Source: Lachnospiraceae bacterium
GTDB taxonomy: Bacteria; Bacillota; Clostridia; Lachnospirales; Lachnospiraceae
Length of the DNA stretch: 64,000 nt
NCBI GenBank assembly: GCA_017634455.1
Contig: JAGBNK010000018.1
Coordinates: 62,001-126,000, forward strand
Reading direction: 5' to 3'
Shown: positions 27,075 through 35,863 of the stretch, piece after piece
Layout of the letters: each line of letters begins with the position of its first letter
How positions within the stretch are numbered: position 1 is the first letter of the stretch
The notes under the pieces: model-generated
Database searches by the model: none
Seen by the model: only the letters and a program-made list of their open reading frames with translations
What the model was told of the DNA's origin: nothing
Position numbers and translations under genes: made by a program

Positions 27075-28202
27075 ATGGCTCAGGAAAAAGATACACAGAA
27101 ATCTAAATATTCAATCGGCGAATATTCTTTTGCATCATTTCATGAATACAGAGATGGTCTTGAGGATGTTCGCAAGATTGAGATTATAAATGAGAAATTA
27201 AATATTCAAGATCCAGAGGTGGCTGTACGTTTGTATAATGACATTCGCGAGGGGCGTATAGCCTTTAAGTCACCTATTGGTGATGAGTTTTATGCTCACT
27301 TGGCAGATATAGTAGCGGACAAATCCGTGGATTTGCTGGAGGATAAAGCCACAGTAGAAGAGGCAGAGGACAAGATGAAATACCAGAAGTATATAGGTCT
27401 GGCATTTATAATCGTGGCAGTTGTCTCTTTTGCTATATTTGGAATTGCAGAATTGCGAGACATAATAACCACCAGACAGGCTGCCAAGATGGCGGAACAG
27501 GTTCAGCAGGAACAGGCTGAGAAGGCTGCCCAGGCTGCCAAGGAACAGTCTGATAAGAACGGTGAAAACGGTGGAAATGGACAGAACACAGGTGATAATA
27601 CAGTTGTAACTACAATGGAAATTCTTCCAGAGTATGTGGACTTGCATAACCAGAATAATGACATGGTAGGCTGGCTCAAGATTGAGGGAACCAATATTGA
27701 TTATGTAGTTGTGCAAAAATCAGGAGATAATGAATACTATTTGAATCATGCTTTTGATGGAAGCAGTAATTCAAATGGTTCTATTTTCATGGATTACAGA
27801 AGCAATATTGTCACACCTACAACCAATACTATTATTTATGGTCACAATATGAAGAGTGGTATGATGTTTGGCGGATTGAAAAATTATCTGTCTGATGGAT
27901 ATTTAGATAGCCATAAATATATTAATTTCAATACATTATATGAGAACAGACAGTATGAAATTGTTGCAGTATGTCTGTCTCAGGTGCAATATCAGGATGA
28001 CGCTTTTGCATACAGATATTATGATTTCATATCTGCTGGAACGGATGAGGAATTTGAGATGTTCAGGCAAAACGTAGACTCTCTGGCAGTTGTTGGCAAC
28101 GCGGATGGACTTACAAGAGAGGATAAATTATTGACTCTGTCTACATGTAATAGTTATACTGAGGACGGAAGACTATTTGTAGTAGCCAAACAAGTACAAT
28201 AG
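27075..28202 (+). CDS. Class B-like sortase with N-terminal cytoplasmic extension
   Basis: 375 residues. Unusually, about 112 polar residues (with EYSFASFHEYRDGLEDVRKI) come before the only membrane segment (about 113-135), followed by an Ala/Gln/Gly linker and the sortase domain from about 178. Catalytic residues are visible: H257 in IIYGHNM, C358 in LSTCNSY and R366 in DGRLFVVAK. The YGHN and TLSTC context matches class B. It lies between two exported surface proteins, so it probably anchors at least the downstream leucine-rich-repeat protein to the wall by transpeptidation outside the membrane. Confidence 0.9.
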   Translation: MAQEKDTQKSKYSIGEYSFASFHEYRDGLEDVRKIEIINEKLNIQDPEVAVRLYNDIREGRIAFKSPIGDEFYAHLADIVADKSVDLLEDKATVEEAEDKMKYQKYIGLAFIIVAVVSFAIFGIAELRDIITTRQAAKMAEQVQQEQAEKAAQAAKEQSDKNGENGGNGQNTGDNTVVTTMEILPEYVDLHNQNNDMVGWLKIEGTNIDYVVVQKSGDNEYYLNHAFDGSSNSNGSIFMDYRSNIVTPTTNTIIYGHNMKSGMMFGGLKNYLSDGYLDSHKYINFNTLYENRQYEIVAVCLSQVQYQDDAFAYRYYDFISAGTDEEFEMFRQNVDSLAVVGNADGLTREDKLLTLSTCNSYTEDGRLFVVAKQVQ

Positions 28203-28249
28203 GTGTATAATGTACTATATATTGTAGAATTCTATACGGAGATATATCG

Positions 28250-29533
28250 ATGAGAAGAGGAACAAAGATTGGATGGCTTTTAGTTGCCGTATCATTAATA
28301 CTTTCTGTTTGGGTTATTTCAAGCCAGTCATCAAATGCTACAACACTTGATGGTGGATTTGAAGTAAGTGATGTGGACCCTACAGTATTACAAGGATATA
28401 CAGGACCAGGTGGAGCAATTACTATACCTAGTAGCATTACATCCATCAATGCTGCTGTATTTGCCAATAATACTTCTATCACATCAGTTACAATGCCGGA
28501 TACAGTTACATCTATGGGTTCTGGAGTGTTCCAGGGATGCTCAAATTTGTCCAGCGTGATTTTGAGTGGCGGTTTGACAGCTATTCCAGATAATACTTTC
28601 AGAGAGTGTACAAGTTTATCAAGTATATCTGTACCAGGAGGAGTTATATCAATTGGAAGCAAGGCTTTCTATGAGACTCCTATTTCAAGTATTTCAATAC
28701 CAGCTGCAACAACATCTATTGCATCAGATGCATTTCAGCAGGCCAAGAACTTAACATCTATAAATATTGCAGGTGGAAGTTCAGCTTATTCTTCTTCTGA
28801 TGGTTGTGTATATAATGCATCGGGTTCTAGACTTTTGATAGTACCTGAAGGCAAGACTGGAGTGACTATATCAGCAGGAACTACAACAATCGGTTCCGGA
28901 GCATTTAGAGATTGCACTAATAGTGCTTCCCTGTCATTGCCAAATTCTGTTACAACTATTGAGAACAACGCATTTAGCGGAAGTGGAATTGGTACAATTA
29001 CAATACCAGCTGCAACAACATCTATTGCAACACAGAGTGGTTGGACACCATCTTCTATATATGGATATGCTAATTCTCAGGCAGAGACATATGCTATGGA
29101 CAATGGTATTCCATTCTTTGTAATCGGTGGTAGCGAAGATGATGACAATGGTAACACTGATAATGGCAATGGTGATAATGGTAATACTGACAATGGCAAC
29201 ACAGACAACGGTAATACTGACAATGGCAATGGAAATAATGGCAATGGTGGAGCAGTAGATCCTGGCAATGGAACAGGAACTAATGGAGCTGGTGGAACAG
29301 CAGTAGATGCCAATGGTAATCCAATTCCTGGTGGCAATGGAGGCGTTGCAACAGGAACTGCAAATGGTACATCAAATGGAGCGGGCGGCCATACATTGGA
29401 TAATACACCAACAACAGCAGATGGAATCGACACTAGATATTTCTTGTGTATCGCAATTTTTGCAGGCGGTGTTGGCGTGATTATGTATAGTAGATTTGGC
29501 AAGATGAAATATTTAAGTGAGAAAAAGAAATAG
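28250..29533 (+). CDS. BspA-type leucine-rich-repeat surface protein with noncanonical sorting signal
   Basis: 427 residues. A signal peptide (1-31) precedes BspA-like leucine-rich repeats (about 50-280; pattern ITSIxxxAFxxCTSLSSIxxPxxVxxI). Seven pentapeptides of the DNGNT/DNGNG type (from residue 299) follow, then a Gly/Asn/Thr-rich linker. The C-terminus is a sortase-like signal: TPTTADG at 386-392, a hydrophobic stretch and a basic tail RFGKMKYLSEKKK. The Ala-Asp replaces the usual Thr-Gly. It lies 47 bases after the sortase gene, its likely enzyme. BspA-type repeats often mediate binding to host or particle surfaces. Confidence 0.88.
   Translation: MRRGTKIGWLLVAVSLILSVWVISSQSSNATTLDGGFEVSDVDPTVLQGYTGPGGAITIPSSITSINAAVFANNTSITSVTMPDTVTSMGSGVFQGCSNLSSVILSGGLTAIPDNTFRECTSLSSISVPGGVISIGSKAFYETPISSISIPAATTSIASDAFQQAKNLTSINIAGGSSAYSSSDGCVYNASGSRLLIVPEGKTGVTISAGTTTIGSGAFRDCTNSASLSLPNSVTTIENNAFSGSGIGTITIPAATTSIATQSGWTPSSIYGYANSQAETYAMDNGIPFFVIGGSEDDDNGNTDNGNGDNGNTDNGNTDNGNTDNGNGNNGNGGAVDPGNGTGTNGAGGTAVDANGNPIPGGNGGVATGTANGTSNGAGGHTLDNTPTTADGIDTRYFLCIAIFAGGVGVIMYSRFGKMKYLSEKKK
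29144..29248 (+). repeat. 15-base tandem repeat, seven units, coding for DNGN(T/G)
   Basis: Seven in-frame 15-base units encode Asp/Asn-Asn-Gly-Asn-Thr/Gly with silent differences between units. This in-frame array in the wall-spanning linker could expand or contract by slippage or recombination without breaking the frame. Confidence 0.85.
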
Positions 29534-29555
29534 TTTTGCTGGAAAATAATTTTAC

Positions 29556-29591
29556 ATACCCTTCAGGTGACACAGCCTGGAGGGTATTTTT
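29556..29591 (+). terminator. Rho-independent terminator of the surface-protein operon
   Basis: A 12-base stem with one G-T pair (29556-29567 with 29576-29587) around an eight-base loop, followed by a T run. Confidence 0.88.
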
Positions 29592-29644
29592 AAATATACG
29601 ATTAAATAATTATAAATGGAGAACGAGAAAGGAAATATAAAAAT

Positions 29645-30262
29645 ATGCTGGACAATAGTGTGAAAGAATTTACTGAAATGCTTGCTTCAAAGACATCCAT
29701 TCCTGGAGGTGGCGGCGCAAGTGCTATGGTAGGTGCTATTGGAATTGCCCTTGGAGATATGGTGGGAGAATTCACTGTTGGCAAGAAGAAATATGCTGAC
29801 GTGGAACAAAACATGTATAAATTAATGAAGCGCGCTCAGGAAATTAGAGTGGAATTGTTGAATTGCATAGAAAAGGATGCTCTGGCCTTCGAGCCACTGG
29901 CCAAGGCTTATGCAATTCCCAAGGATGATCCCAATAGGGATGAGATTATGGAAAACTGTCTGAAGAGTGCAGCAGGAGTTCCGGCAGAAATGATGAAATT
30001 AACTGCAGATGCTATAGAGCTTCTGGGCGAGTTTGCTGCAAAGGGAAGCAAGATTGTAATCAGTGATGCGGCAACTGGAGTTGTAATGTGCAAGGCGGCA
30101 ATGCAAGGCGCTGCGGTAAATGTGAAAATTAATACTAAATCCATGAAAGATGTGGAGTACGCAAATACATTGAATGATATGGTGGATGATTTGCTGGAAA
30201 AATATGTACCAATGGCTGATGAGATATATGAATCCATTATGAGCACATATAATAGAGAGTGA
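29645..30262 (+). CDS. fchA: Cyclodeaminase/cyclohydrolase family protein (FchA-like)
   Basis: 205 residues, all-helical. The N-terminal TSIPGGGGASAMVGAIGIALGDMVG is the conserved glycine-rich segment of formiminotetrahydrofolate cyclodeaminases and methenyltetrahydrofolate cyclohydrolases, which open or form methenyl-THF in the cytoplasm. folD starts 48 bases downstream with no terminator between, so both probably serve the same folate one-carbon pool. Whether it acts as cyclodeaminase (His degradation) or cyclohydrolase cannot be told; no hut genes are nearby. Confidence 0.88.
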   Translation: MLDNSVKEFTEMLASKTSIPGGGGASAMVGAIGIALGDMVGEFTVGKKKYADVEQNMYKLMKRAQEIRVELLNCIEKDALAFEPLAKAYAIPKDDPNRDEIMENCLKSAAGVPAEMMKLTADAIELLGEFAAKGSKIVISDAATGVVMCKAAMQGAAVNVKINTKSMKDVEYANTLNDMVDDLLEKYVPMADEIYESIMSTYNRE

Positions 30263-30310
30263 AATTGAGATATAAATGAGGAAAATAAAGTTATAAATCA
30301 GGAGGGTGAA

Positions 30311-31171
30311 ATGGCAGAATTATTGAAGGGTAAGCCGGTGGCAGATGCCATAAATGAGAGAACTAAATCTGATGTTTTAGATTTGAAAAATAGAGGGATA
30401 AATCCGACATTGGCAATATTGCGTGTGGGAGAACGGCTAGATGATTTGTCTTATGAGAGAGGGGCTATGAAAAGATGCGAGGCTGTAGGTGTTGCGGTAA
30501 AATCAGTGGCCCTTCCAGAGGATATATCAGAGGCAGATTTTATGGGTGAACTTGATATATTGAATACGGACAATTCTGTTCACGGCATACTTATGTTTAG
30601 ACCTCTTCCTTCTCAGATTGATTCTGAGAAAGCCAGATGCGCCATTGATCCTAAGAAGGATGTGGATGGCTGCACAGACGGTTCCCTCGCAGGAGTTTTC
30701 ATTGGAAGCGATACAGGTTTTGCTCCTTGTACAGCTCAGGCTGCTATGGAGATTCTGAAATATTATAATGTGGAATTAAAGGGTAAGAAGGTAGCAGTAA
30801 TTGGCAGATCTCTGGTGATAGGTAGACCTGTGGCTATGATGCTTATGCATGAGAATGCTACTGTTACTATTTGCCATACTAAAACCGAGGATGTTCCTGC
30901 TATAACAAGAGATGCGGATATAATTATTGCAGCATCAGGCCAGATGGAAAGCGTTGGCTCAGACTATGTAAGAGAGGATGAGAGTCAGATTCTAATTGAT
31001 GTGGGAATTGGTTGGAATGAGGCCAAGGGTAAATTGTGCGGAGATGCAGACTTTGACGCAGTGGAGCCAAGGGTATCGGCTATAACACCTGTGCCAGGTG
31101 GTGTGGGCTCTGTGACTACTTCAATACTTGTGAGCCATGTGGTAGAGGCTGCCAGAAAAACTTTTGTGTAA
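30311..31171 (+). CDS. folD: Methylenetetrahydrofolate dehydrogenase/cyclohydrolase
   Basis: 286 residues, normal length. Converts methylene-THF to methenyl-THF and then formyl-THF. The region LSYERGAMKRCEAVGV corresponds to the YxxxKxxxxxxxGI motif, with Arg in place of the usual Lys context. KDVDGC, the Rossmann segment VIGRSLVIGRPVAMML and the C-terminal TPVPGGVGSVTTSIL are diagnostic. AGGAGGG precedes the ATG. It forms a short operon with the upstream cyclodeaminase. The YERGAMK reading leaves the catalytic Lys placement slightly unusual. Confidence 0.93.
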   Translation: MAELLKGKPVADAINERTKSDVLDLKNRGINPTLAILRVGERLDDLSYERGAMKRCEAVGVAVKSVALPEDISEADFMGELDILNTDNSVHGILMFRPLPSQIDSEKARCAIDPKKDVDGCTDGSLAGVFIGSDTGFAPCTAQAAMEILKYYNVELKGKKVAVIGRSLVIGRPVAMMLMHENATVTICHTKTEDVPAITRDADIIIAASGQMESVGSDYVREDESQILIDVGIGWNEAKGKLCGDADFDAVEPRVSAITPVPGGVGSVTTSILVSHVVEAARKTFV

Positions 31172-31272
31172 AATGTCAAGAAACGACATAGAAATTTGTC
31201 ATAAATAAGATATACCCATTATTCTCTTGCAATTATAATAGGTGATAAGAAATATTTAACAGGAGGTTTGTG

Positions 31273-32319
31273 ATGAACAAGACACTTTGGGGAACAGATG
31301 GAAACGGTAATGATATATATACCTATGAAATCGCAGGCAAGGGCGGCATGAAGGTAAAGGTTATGGACTTCGGTGCTACTGTGTTAGAGATTCATGTGCC
31401 TGACAAGAATGGAAATGATGTAGACGTAGCATTGGGATATGAGAAGTTGGAGGATTATTTCACTAATGATCCATACTTTGGATGCTGTGTGGTTCCATCG
31501 GCAAATAGAATTGGTGGGGCTAAGTTTACATTAAATGGTAAGGAATATTCTCTTGATGTAAATGATGGTGAGAATAATCTTCACAGTGGCTTTGACTCTA
31601 TTTGTCATAAAATGTGGCAGGTGACAGATGAGAAGGACGACTCCATTACATTTGCTTATGATAAGAAGGATATGGAATTGAAATTCCCTGGGAATGTACA
31701 TATGGAGGTTACATATTCAGTATCAGATGACAATGAACTTAGAATTGATTATATGGCAAATAGTGATGAGGATACAGTATTCAATCCTACAAATCACAGC
31801 TACTTCAATTTAGGCGGACATGATAGTGGCAATGCGATGGATCAATTGGTATGGATCAATTCCAAGAAATTTACAGAGACAGATCCTCATTCAATTCCAA
31901 ATGGTAAGCTTGTGGAAGTGGCAGGCACACCTATGGATTTCACAACAGAGAAGACCTTGGCTCAGGATATTGAAGCTGATTTCAATCAGTTGAACTGGGC
32001 TGGTGGATATGATCATAATTATGCTTTGGAAGGTCAGGAAGGTGAAGTGAGACTTGCTGCTTATATGAGAGATGTTAATACTGGAATCAAGATGGAAGTT
32101 TTGACAGACTTGCCAGGTATGCAGCTTTATGCAGGAAATTATATTCCGGATGGAGAGTTGGTTGGTAAATCAGGCAAGGCATATGTGCGCAGAGGTGGCG
32201 TGGCATTTGAAAGCCAGTATTTCCCAAATGCTATTAATATTCCAGAATTCTCACAGCCGGTTCTTAAGGTGGGTGTAGAGAAGAAGACTACAACTATCTA
32301 TAGATTTAGTGCTAACTAA
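31273..32319 (+). CDS. galM: Aldose 1-epimerase (galactose mutarotase)
   Basis: 348 residues from ATG at 31273 (six bases after AGGAGG; the GTG at 31270 is too close). Interconverts alpha and beta anomers of glucose or galactose. The NPTNHSYFNLGGH segment holds a catalytic His and FESQYFPNAIN the catalytic Glu. No signal peptide, so cytoplasmic. It stands upstream of the GH43-like gene with a promoter between them; the two may both serve sugar use. Confidence 0.93.
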   Translation: MNKTLWGTDGNGNDIYTYEIAGKGGMKVKVMDFGATVLEIHVPDKNGNDVDVALGYEKLEDYFTNDPYFGCCVVPSANRIGGAKFTLNGKEYSLDVNDGENNLHSGFDSICHKMWQVTDEKDDSITFAYDKKDMELKFPGNVHMEVTYSVSDDNELRIDYMANSDEDTVFNPTNHSYFNLGGHDSGNAMDQLVWINSKKFTETDPHSIPNGKLVEVAGTPMDFTTEKTLAQDIEADFNQLNWAGGYDHNYALEGQEGEVRLAAYMRDVNTGIKMEVLTDLPGMQLYAGNYIPDGELVGKSGKAYVRRGGVAFESQYFPNAINIPEFSQPVLKVGVEKKTTTIYRFSAN

Positions 32320-32360
32320 TGTTGATTTTTTGCTTTATAAGTAGGCTTTTTATGACTAAA

Positions 32361-32388
32361 TTGAACGGAAAACGAATATTTATAAAAT
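32361..32388 (+). promoter_or_regulatory. Promoter of the GH43-like gene
   Basis: -35 TTGAAC (32361-32366), a 16-base spacer, -10 TAAAAT (32383-32388). A seven-base-pair hairpin (32459-32465 with 32474-32480) lies in the leader about 15 bases before the ribosome site. Confidence 0.45.
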
Positions 32389-32507
32389 AAAGCGAATTTT
32401 TTATAAGGTGATTTCGTGAGTATAAAGTAATATACGAATAAGATGTTACTAAAGTGTACCGTCAGAGTAATATCTGGCGGTGTATTTGCTTATTTGGAGG
32501 TGTTAGT

Positions 32508-34319
32508 ATGCAATATGTATGTAATCCATTAAATATTGATTATAGATATCAATTTAATGTGGATCAGAGAAAAGGTGGTATTTTACAAATTTGTCGTGAA
32601 GCGGCAGATCCTTCTATGATAATGTTCAAGGGCAAATATTATATTTTTGCCTCAATGAATCTCAAGGTTTGGGTATCGGAGGACATGGTTAATTGGGAGA
32701 GTTACTTCTTGCCAGATAATCTTCCTTTATATGATTATGCTCCGGATGTTCGCGTGATTGGAGATTATGTATATTTCTCAGCTTCCAAGAAGGGCGAGGT
32801 ATGCGATTTCTACAGAACTAGGGATGTGATAAATGGTCCATATGAGAAGATTCCTGGAACTTTTGAATTCTGGGATCCAAATATTTTCGCAGATGATGAT
32901 GGCAGAATTTATTTCTACTGGGGCTGCGACAGCATGAAGCCAATCTATGGAGTTGAGCTTGATCCTGAGACTTTACACCAGATTGGCGAACCGGTGGAAT
33001 TGATTTCAGGAGATCCATATGTCAAAGGATTTGAGAGAGTGGGAGAGAATAATTCTACTTTACCTGCCAGCGATGAGGAGATAGAAGCAGGGTTTAGACA
33101 TTTCATGTCTTCTCAGGGCATGGATCCGGACAATCCACCGGCTCAGATGAGAGGCTATGAAAGTGCCATCAAGGGAATGTTTGCAAATAGACCATTTATT
33201 GAGGGCGCATGGATGACAAAGCATAATGGTAAATATTATCTCCAGTATGCATGTCCTGGAACACAGTACAATACATATGGTGATGGATATTATGTATCTG
33301 ATTCTCCCTTGGGACCATTTACACTTGGCGCAAATGCACCATATTCATTCAGCCCAGGTGGTTTTATGCCGGGAGCCGGTCATGGATCTACAATGGAGGA
33401 CGCAAATGGCAACTGGTGGCATACCGCAACAATGAGAATCAGCAAGAATCATGATTTTGAAAGACGTGTTGGAATATGGCCGGCTGGTTTTGATGCTGAT
33501 GGTGAACTGGTATGTAATCAGAGATATGCTACATGGCCAATGGAAATCACAGGAAGCAAGCAGGACATATGGGCTAATCCTAAGTGGTATCTTTTGAACT
33601 ATGGCAAGGAGGCTACTGCTTCTTCTGTGGCAGGGGACAATGTGGCTACAAATGTATGCGACGAGAACTGTCAGACATGGTGGAAGGCTGATACCAAGGA
33701 AGCCGGACAGTGGGTAATGGTTGATTTGGGAGAGGCTATGGATGTAAGAGCTGTTCAGATTAACTTTGGTGATGACAAGATTGATTTGGCTGAGGCACCT
33801 GGAGAAATCAGACCGGGAACACAGGCCAGATTTATTGATGACACAGTTTACAAGACTAGATGGATTCTAGAGGCTTCAACTGATGGAGAAAACTTTATGG
33901 TGGTTGAGGACAAATCACAGGTAGATACAGACTTACCACATGATTTGGTTGTGAGGGAAAATGGTATTTCTGCCAGATATATAAAGCTGACAGTTCTTGA
34001 AGTGCCATACAACCAGCCGGCAACAATTTCCGGGCTCCGAGTTTTCGGTAAAGGCAATGGCGAGGCTCCAGCGGTTCCAGAATTCACAGCCACTAGACAG
34101 GATAACAAGATTGATATGGATGTTACAATGGCTTCACAGGGTGCCCTTGGATATAATGTTTTATGGGGAGAATCTCCAGAGAAGTTGTATCATAGTTGGA
34201 TGACATATGATACAAAACAGAAGGTGACAGCTCTTGTGGCGGACAGAGAATACTATGTAAGAGTTGATTCTTTCAATGAAAATGGAATTACTCAGGGTGA
34301 AGTGATTAAACTTCAGTAA
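32508..34319 (+). CDS. Cytoplasmic GH43-like glycosidase with F5/8 type C and Fn3-like domains
   Basis: 603 residues from ATG at 32508 (GGAGGTG just upstream). The five-bladed propeller of GH43-type enzymes spans about 25-350: EAADPSMI with the likely base D34, DPNIFADDDGRIYFYWG, and EGAWMTKHNGKYYLQYA with the likely acid Glu. A discoidin/F5-8 type C domain (about 362-515, QWVMVDLGEAMDVRAVQI) and a fibronectin-like tail (about 520-603) follow. There is no signal peptide, which is unexpected for an enzyme with accessory binding domains; it probably cuts oligosaccharides after uptake. Beta-xylosidase or arabinofuranosidase activity is likely but not resolved. Confidence 0.82.
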   Translation: MQYVCNPLNIDYRYQFNVDQRKGGILQICREAADPSMIMFKGKYYIFASMNLKVWVSEDMVNWESYFLPDNLPLYDYAPDVRVIGDYVYFSASKKGEVCDFYRTRDVINGPYEKIPGTFEFWDPNIFADDDGRIYFYWGCDSMKPIYGVELDPETLHQIGEPVELISGDPYVKGFERVGENNSTLPASDEEIEAGFRHFMSSQGMDPDNPPAQMRGYESAIKGMFANRPFIEGAWMTKHNGKYYLQYACPGTQYNTYGDGYYVSDSPLGPFTLGANAPYSFSPGGFMPGAGHGSTMEDANGNWWHTATMRISKNHDFERRVGIWPAGFDADGELVCNQRYATWPMEITGSKQDIWANPKWYLLNYGKEATASSVAGDNVATNVCDENCQTWWKADTKEAGQWVMVDLGEAMDVRAVQINFGDDKIDLAEAPGEIRPGTQARFIDDTVYKTRWILEASTDGENFMVVEDKSQVDTDLPHDLVVRENGISARYIKLTVLEVPYNQPATISGLRVFGKGNGEAPAVPEFTATRQDNKIDMDVTMASQGALGYNVLWGESPEKLYHSWMTYDTKQKVTALVADREYYVRVDSFNENGITQGEVIKLQ

Positions 34320-34339
34320 AAATATAAGTGGATTATTTT

Positions 34340-34402
34340 ATGCAAAAGGTGTATTATGACAATGCTTGTCAAATAGCAAGTCATCAATACATCTTTTTGC
34401 AT
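34340..34402 (+). terminator. Long imperfect hairpin after the GH43-like gene
   Basis: Arms 34340-34360 and 34380-34402 pair along about 20 bases with single-base bulges. The right arm contains a TTTTT tract, with matching A residues in the left arm, so the core stem plus T run can act as a terminator. Confidence 0.6.
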
Positions 34403-34460
34403 TGATGTGATATTAATAATTGAAAACCATAAGATTTATGGGGTTTCAGGAGGAATAGCA

Positions 34461-35819
34461 ATGAAAATAATTATAGCGGGAGCTGGTAAAGTTGGTTCCA
34501 TGCTAACTCGTTGGTTGGTTTCAGAAGGTCATGAAATTATTCTTGTGGATAGACGCAAGGAAATCCTGGAAAATTGTTCAGAGCAATTTGATATTCTGGC
34601 TGTACAGGGAAACTGTGCTGCAGTAAATACTTTGAAACAAACTGGTGTGGAGGATGCTGATGTAATTATTGCTGTTACAGGTGGCGATGAATACAACTTG
34701 TTATGTTGTCTGACTGCACATACTTTGAATCCAGATATACATACTATTGCCAGAATCAGAAACCCTGAGTATGCAGATCAAATCTACAACATGCAGGAGA
34801 CATTTGCTTCATCATTGGCCGTTAATCCGGAAAAGGATGCGGCTCGAGAGATTGATAAGCTTTTGAAATATCCTGGATTCCTTAGAAGAGATACATTTGC
34901 CAAGGATAGAGCTGAGATAGTGGAGCTGAAGGTTAAGCCTGGAAGCCCAATGGAGAATATCTCTCTTATGGATTTGAATAATATATTAAAGAGTAAGGTG
35001 CTTGTATGTGCCATTAACAGAGGTGGAGTAGTATTTGCTCCTTCTGGAGATTTCGTTCTTCAGACAGATGATCACCTCTTTGTTACAGGCTCTCGTGAGG
35101 AGCTTACCAAGATGCTCAAGAGCATTGGTATTATTACCAGAAAGGTCAAGAGCGTAATGCTCTGCGGCGGTGGTAAGGTTAGTTATTATCTGGCCAAGCT
35201 TCTGTCAGAGTCCGGTGTGCAGGTTGAACTTATTGAGAAGGACTACGAGAGATGTGTGCATCTGGCAGAGGTTCTTCCGGATGTATCTGTGGTAAATGGT
35301 GATGCCAGCAACCAGAACTTCCTTGAGTCAGAAGGAATTCAAAATGCGGATGCTGTTGTTGCCCTTACAAGTTTCGATGAGATGAATATGATTATCTCAC
35401 TCTATGCCAAGAACTATGGTGTGGAACAGGTTGTCACCAAGGTTGATCATGTGGAGAATCAGATTATCAAGGATGCAGTAGGACTTGAGAGTGTGGTTTG
35501 TCCAAAGGATTTGTGTTGCAACCATATTGTGAGATATATTAGAGCTATGGAAAATAAAAGTGGTGCTGCCTTATCTGTTCATACCTTTGCAGACGGTCAG
35601 ATGGAAGCCTTGGAGTTCAAGGTTGATGCAGACACAAGAAATATTGATGTGCCTCTCAAGGATATGAATCTTAAGAAGGGTGTACTTGTTGCCTGCATTA
35701 CAAGAGGCGGTAACTTGATTATCCCAGACGGTTCATCTTCTTACAGAGTCAATGACGGTATTGTTATTGTAAAGAGTGGAGATGTAAACATCGGCAAGAT
35801 AAATGATATCTTTGCATAA
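34461..35819 (+). CDS. trkA: Trk potassium uptake regulatory subunit
   Basis: 452 residues from ATG at 34461 (CAGGAGGAA eight bases upstream; the open frame to 34407 lacks a site). Two tandem RCK units, each an NAD-binding Rossmann fold plus C subdomain: GAGKVGSMLTRWL at the N-terminus and CGGGKVSYYLAKLL at about 235. It forms a cytoplasmic ring that gates TrkH in response to nucleotides. It is followed 44 bases later by trkH, its membrane partner. Confidence 0.95.
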   Translation: MKIIIAGAGKVGSMLTRWLVSEGHEIILVDRRKEILENCSEQFDILAVQGNCAAVNTLKQTGVEDADVIIAVTGGDEYNLLCCLTAHTLNPDIHTIARIRNPEYADQIYNMQETFASSLAVNPEKDAAREIDKLLKYPGFLRRDTFAKDRAEIVELKVKPGSPMENISLMDLNNILKSKVLVCAINRGGVVFAPSGDFVLQTDDHLFVTGSREELTKMLKSIGIITRKVKSVMLCGGGKVSYYLAKLLSESGVQVELIEKDYERCVHLAEVLPDVSVVNGDASNQNFLESEGIQNADAVVALTSFDEMNMIISLYAKNYGVEQVVTKVDHVENQIIKDAVGLESVVCPKDLCCNHIVRYIRAMENKSGAALSVHTFADGQMEALEFKVDADTRNIDVPLKDMNLKKGVLVACITRGGNLIIPDGSSSYRVNDGIVIVKSGDVNIGKINDIFA

Positions 35820-35863
35820 TATAATCATATGTTTATTCATGGAAATGGAGTAATGAATTAATT

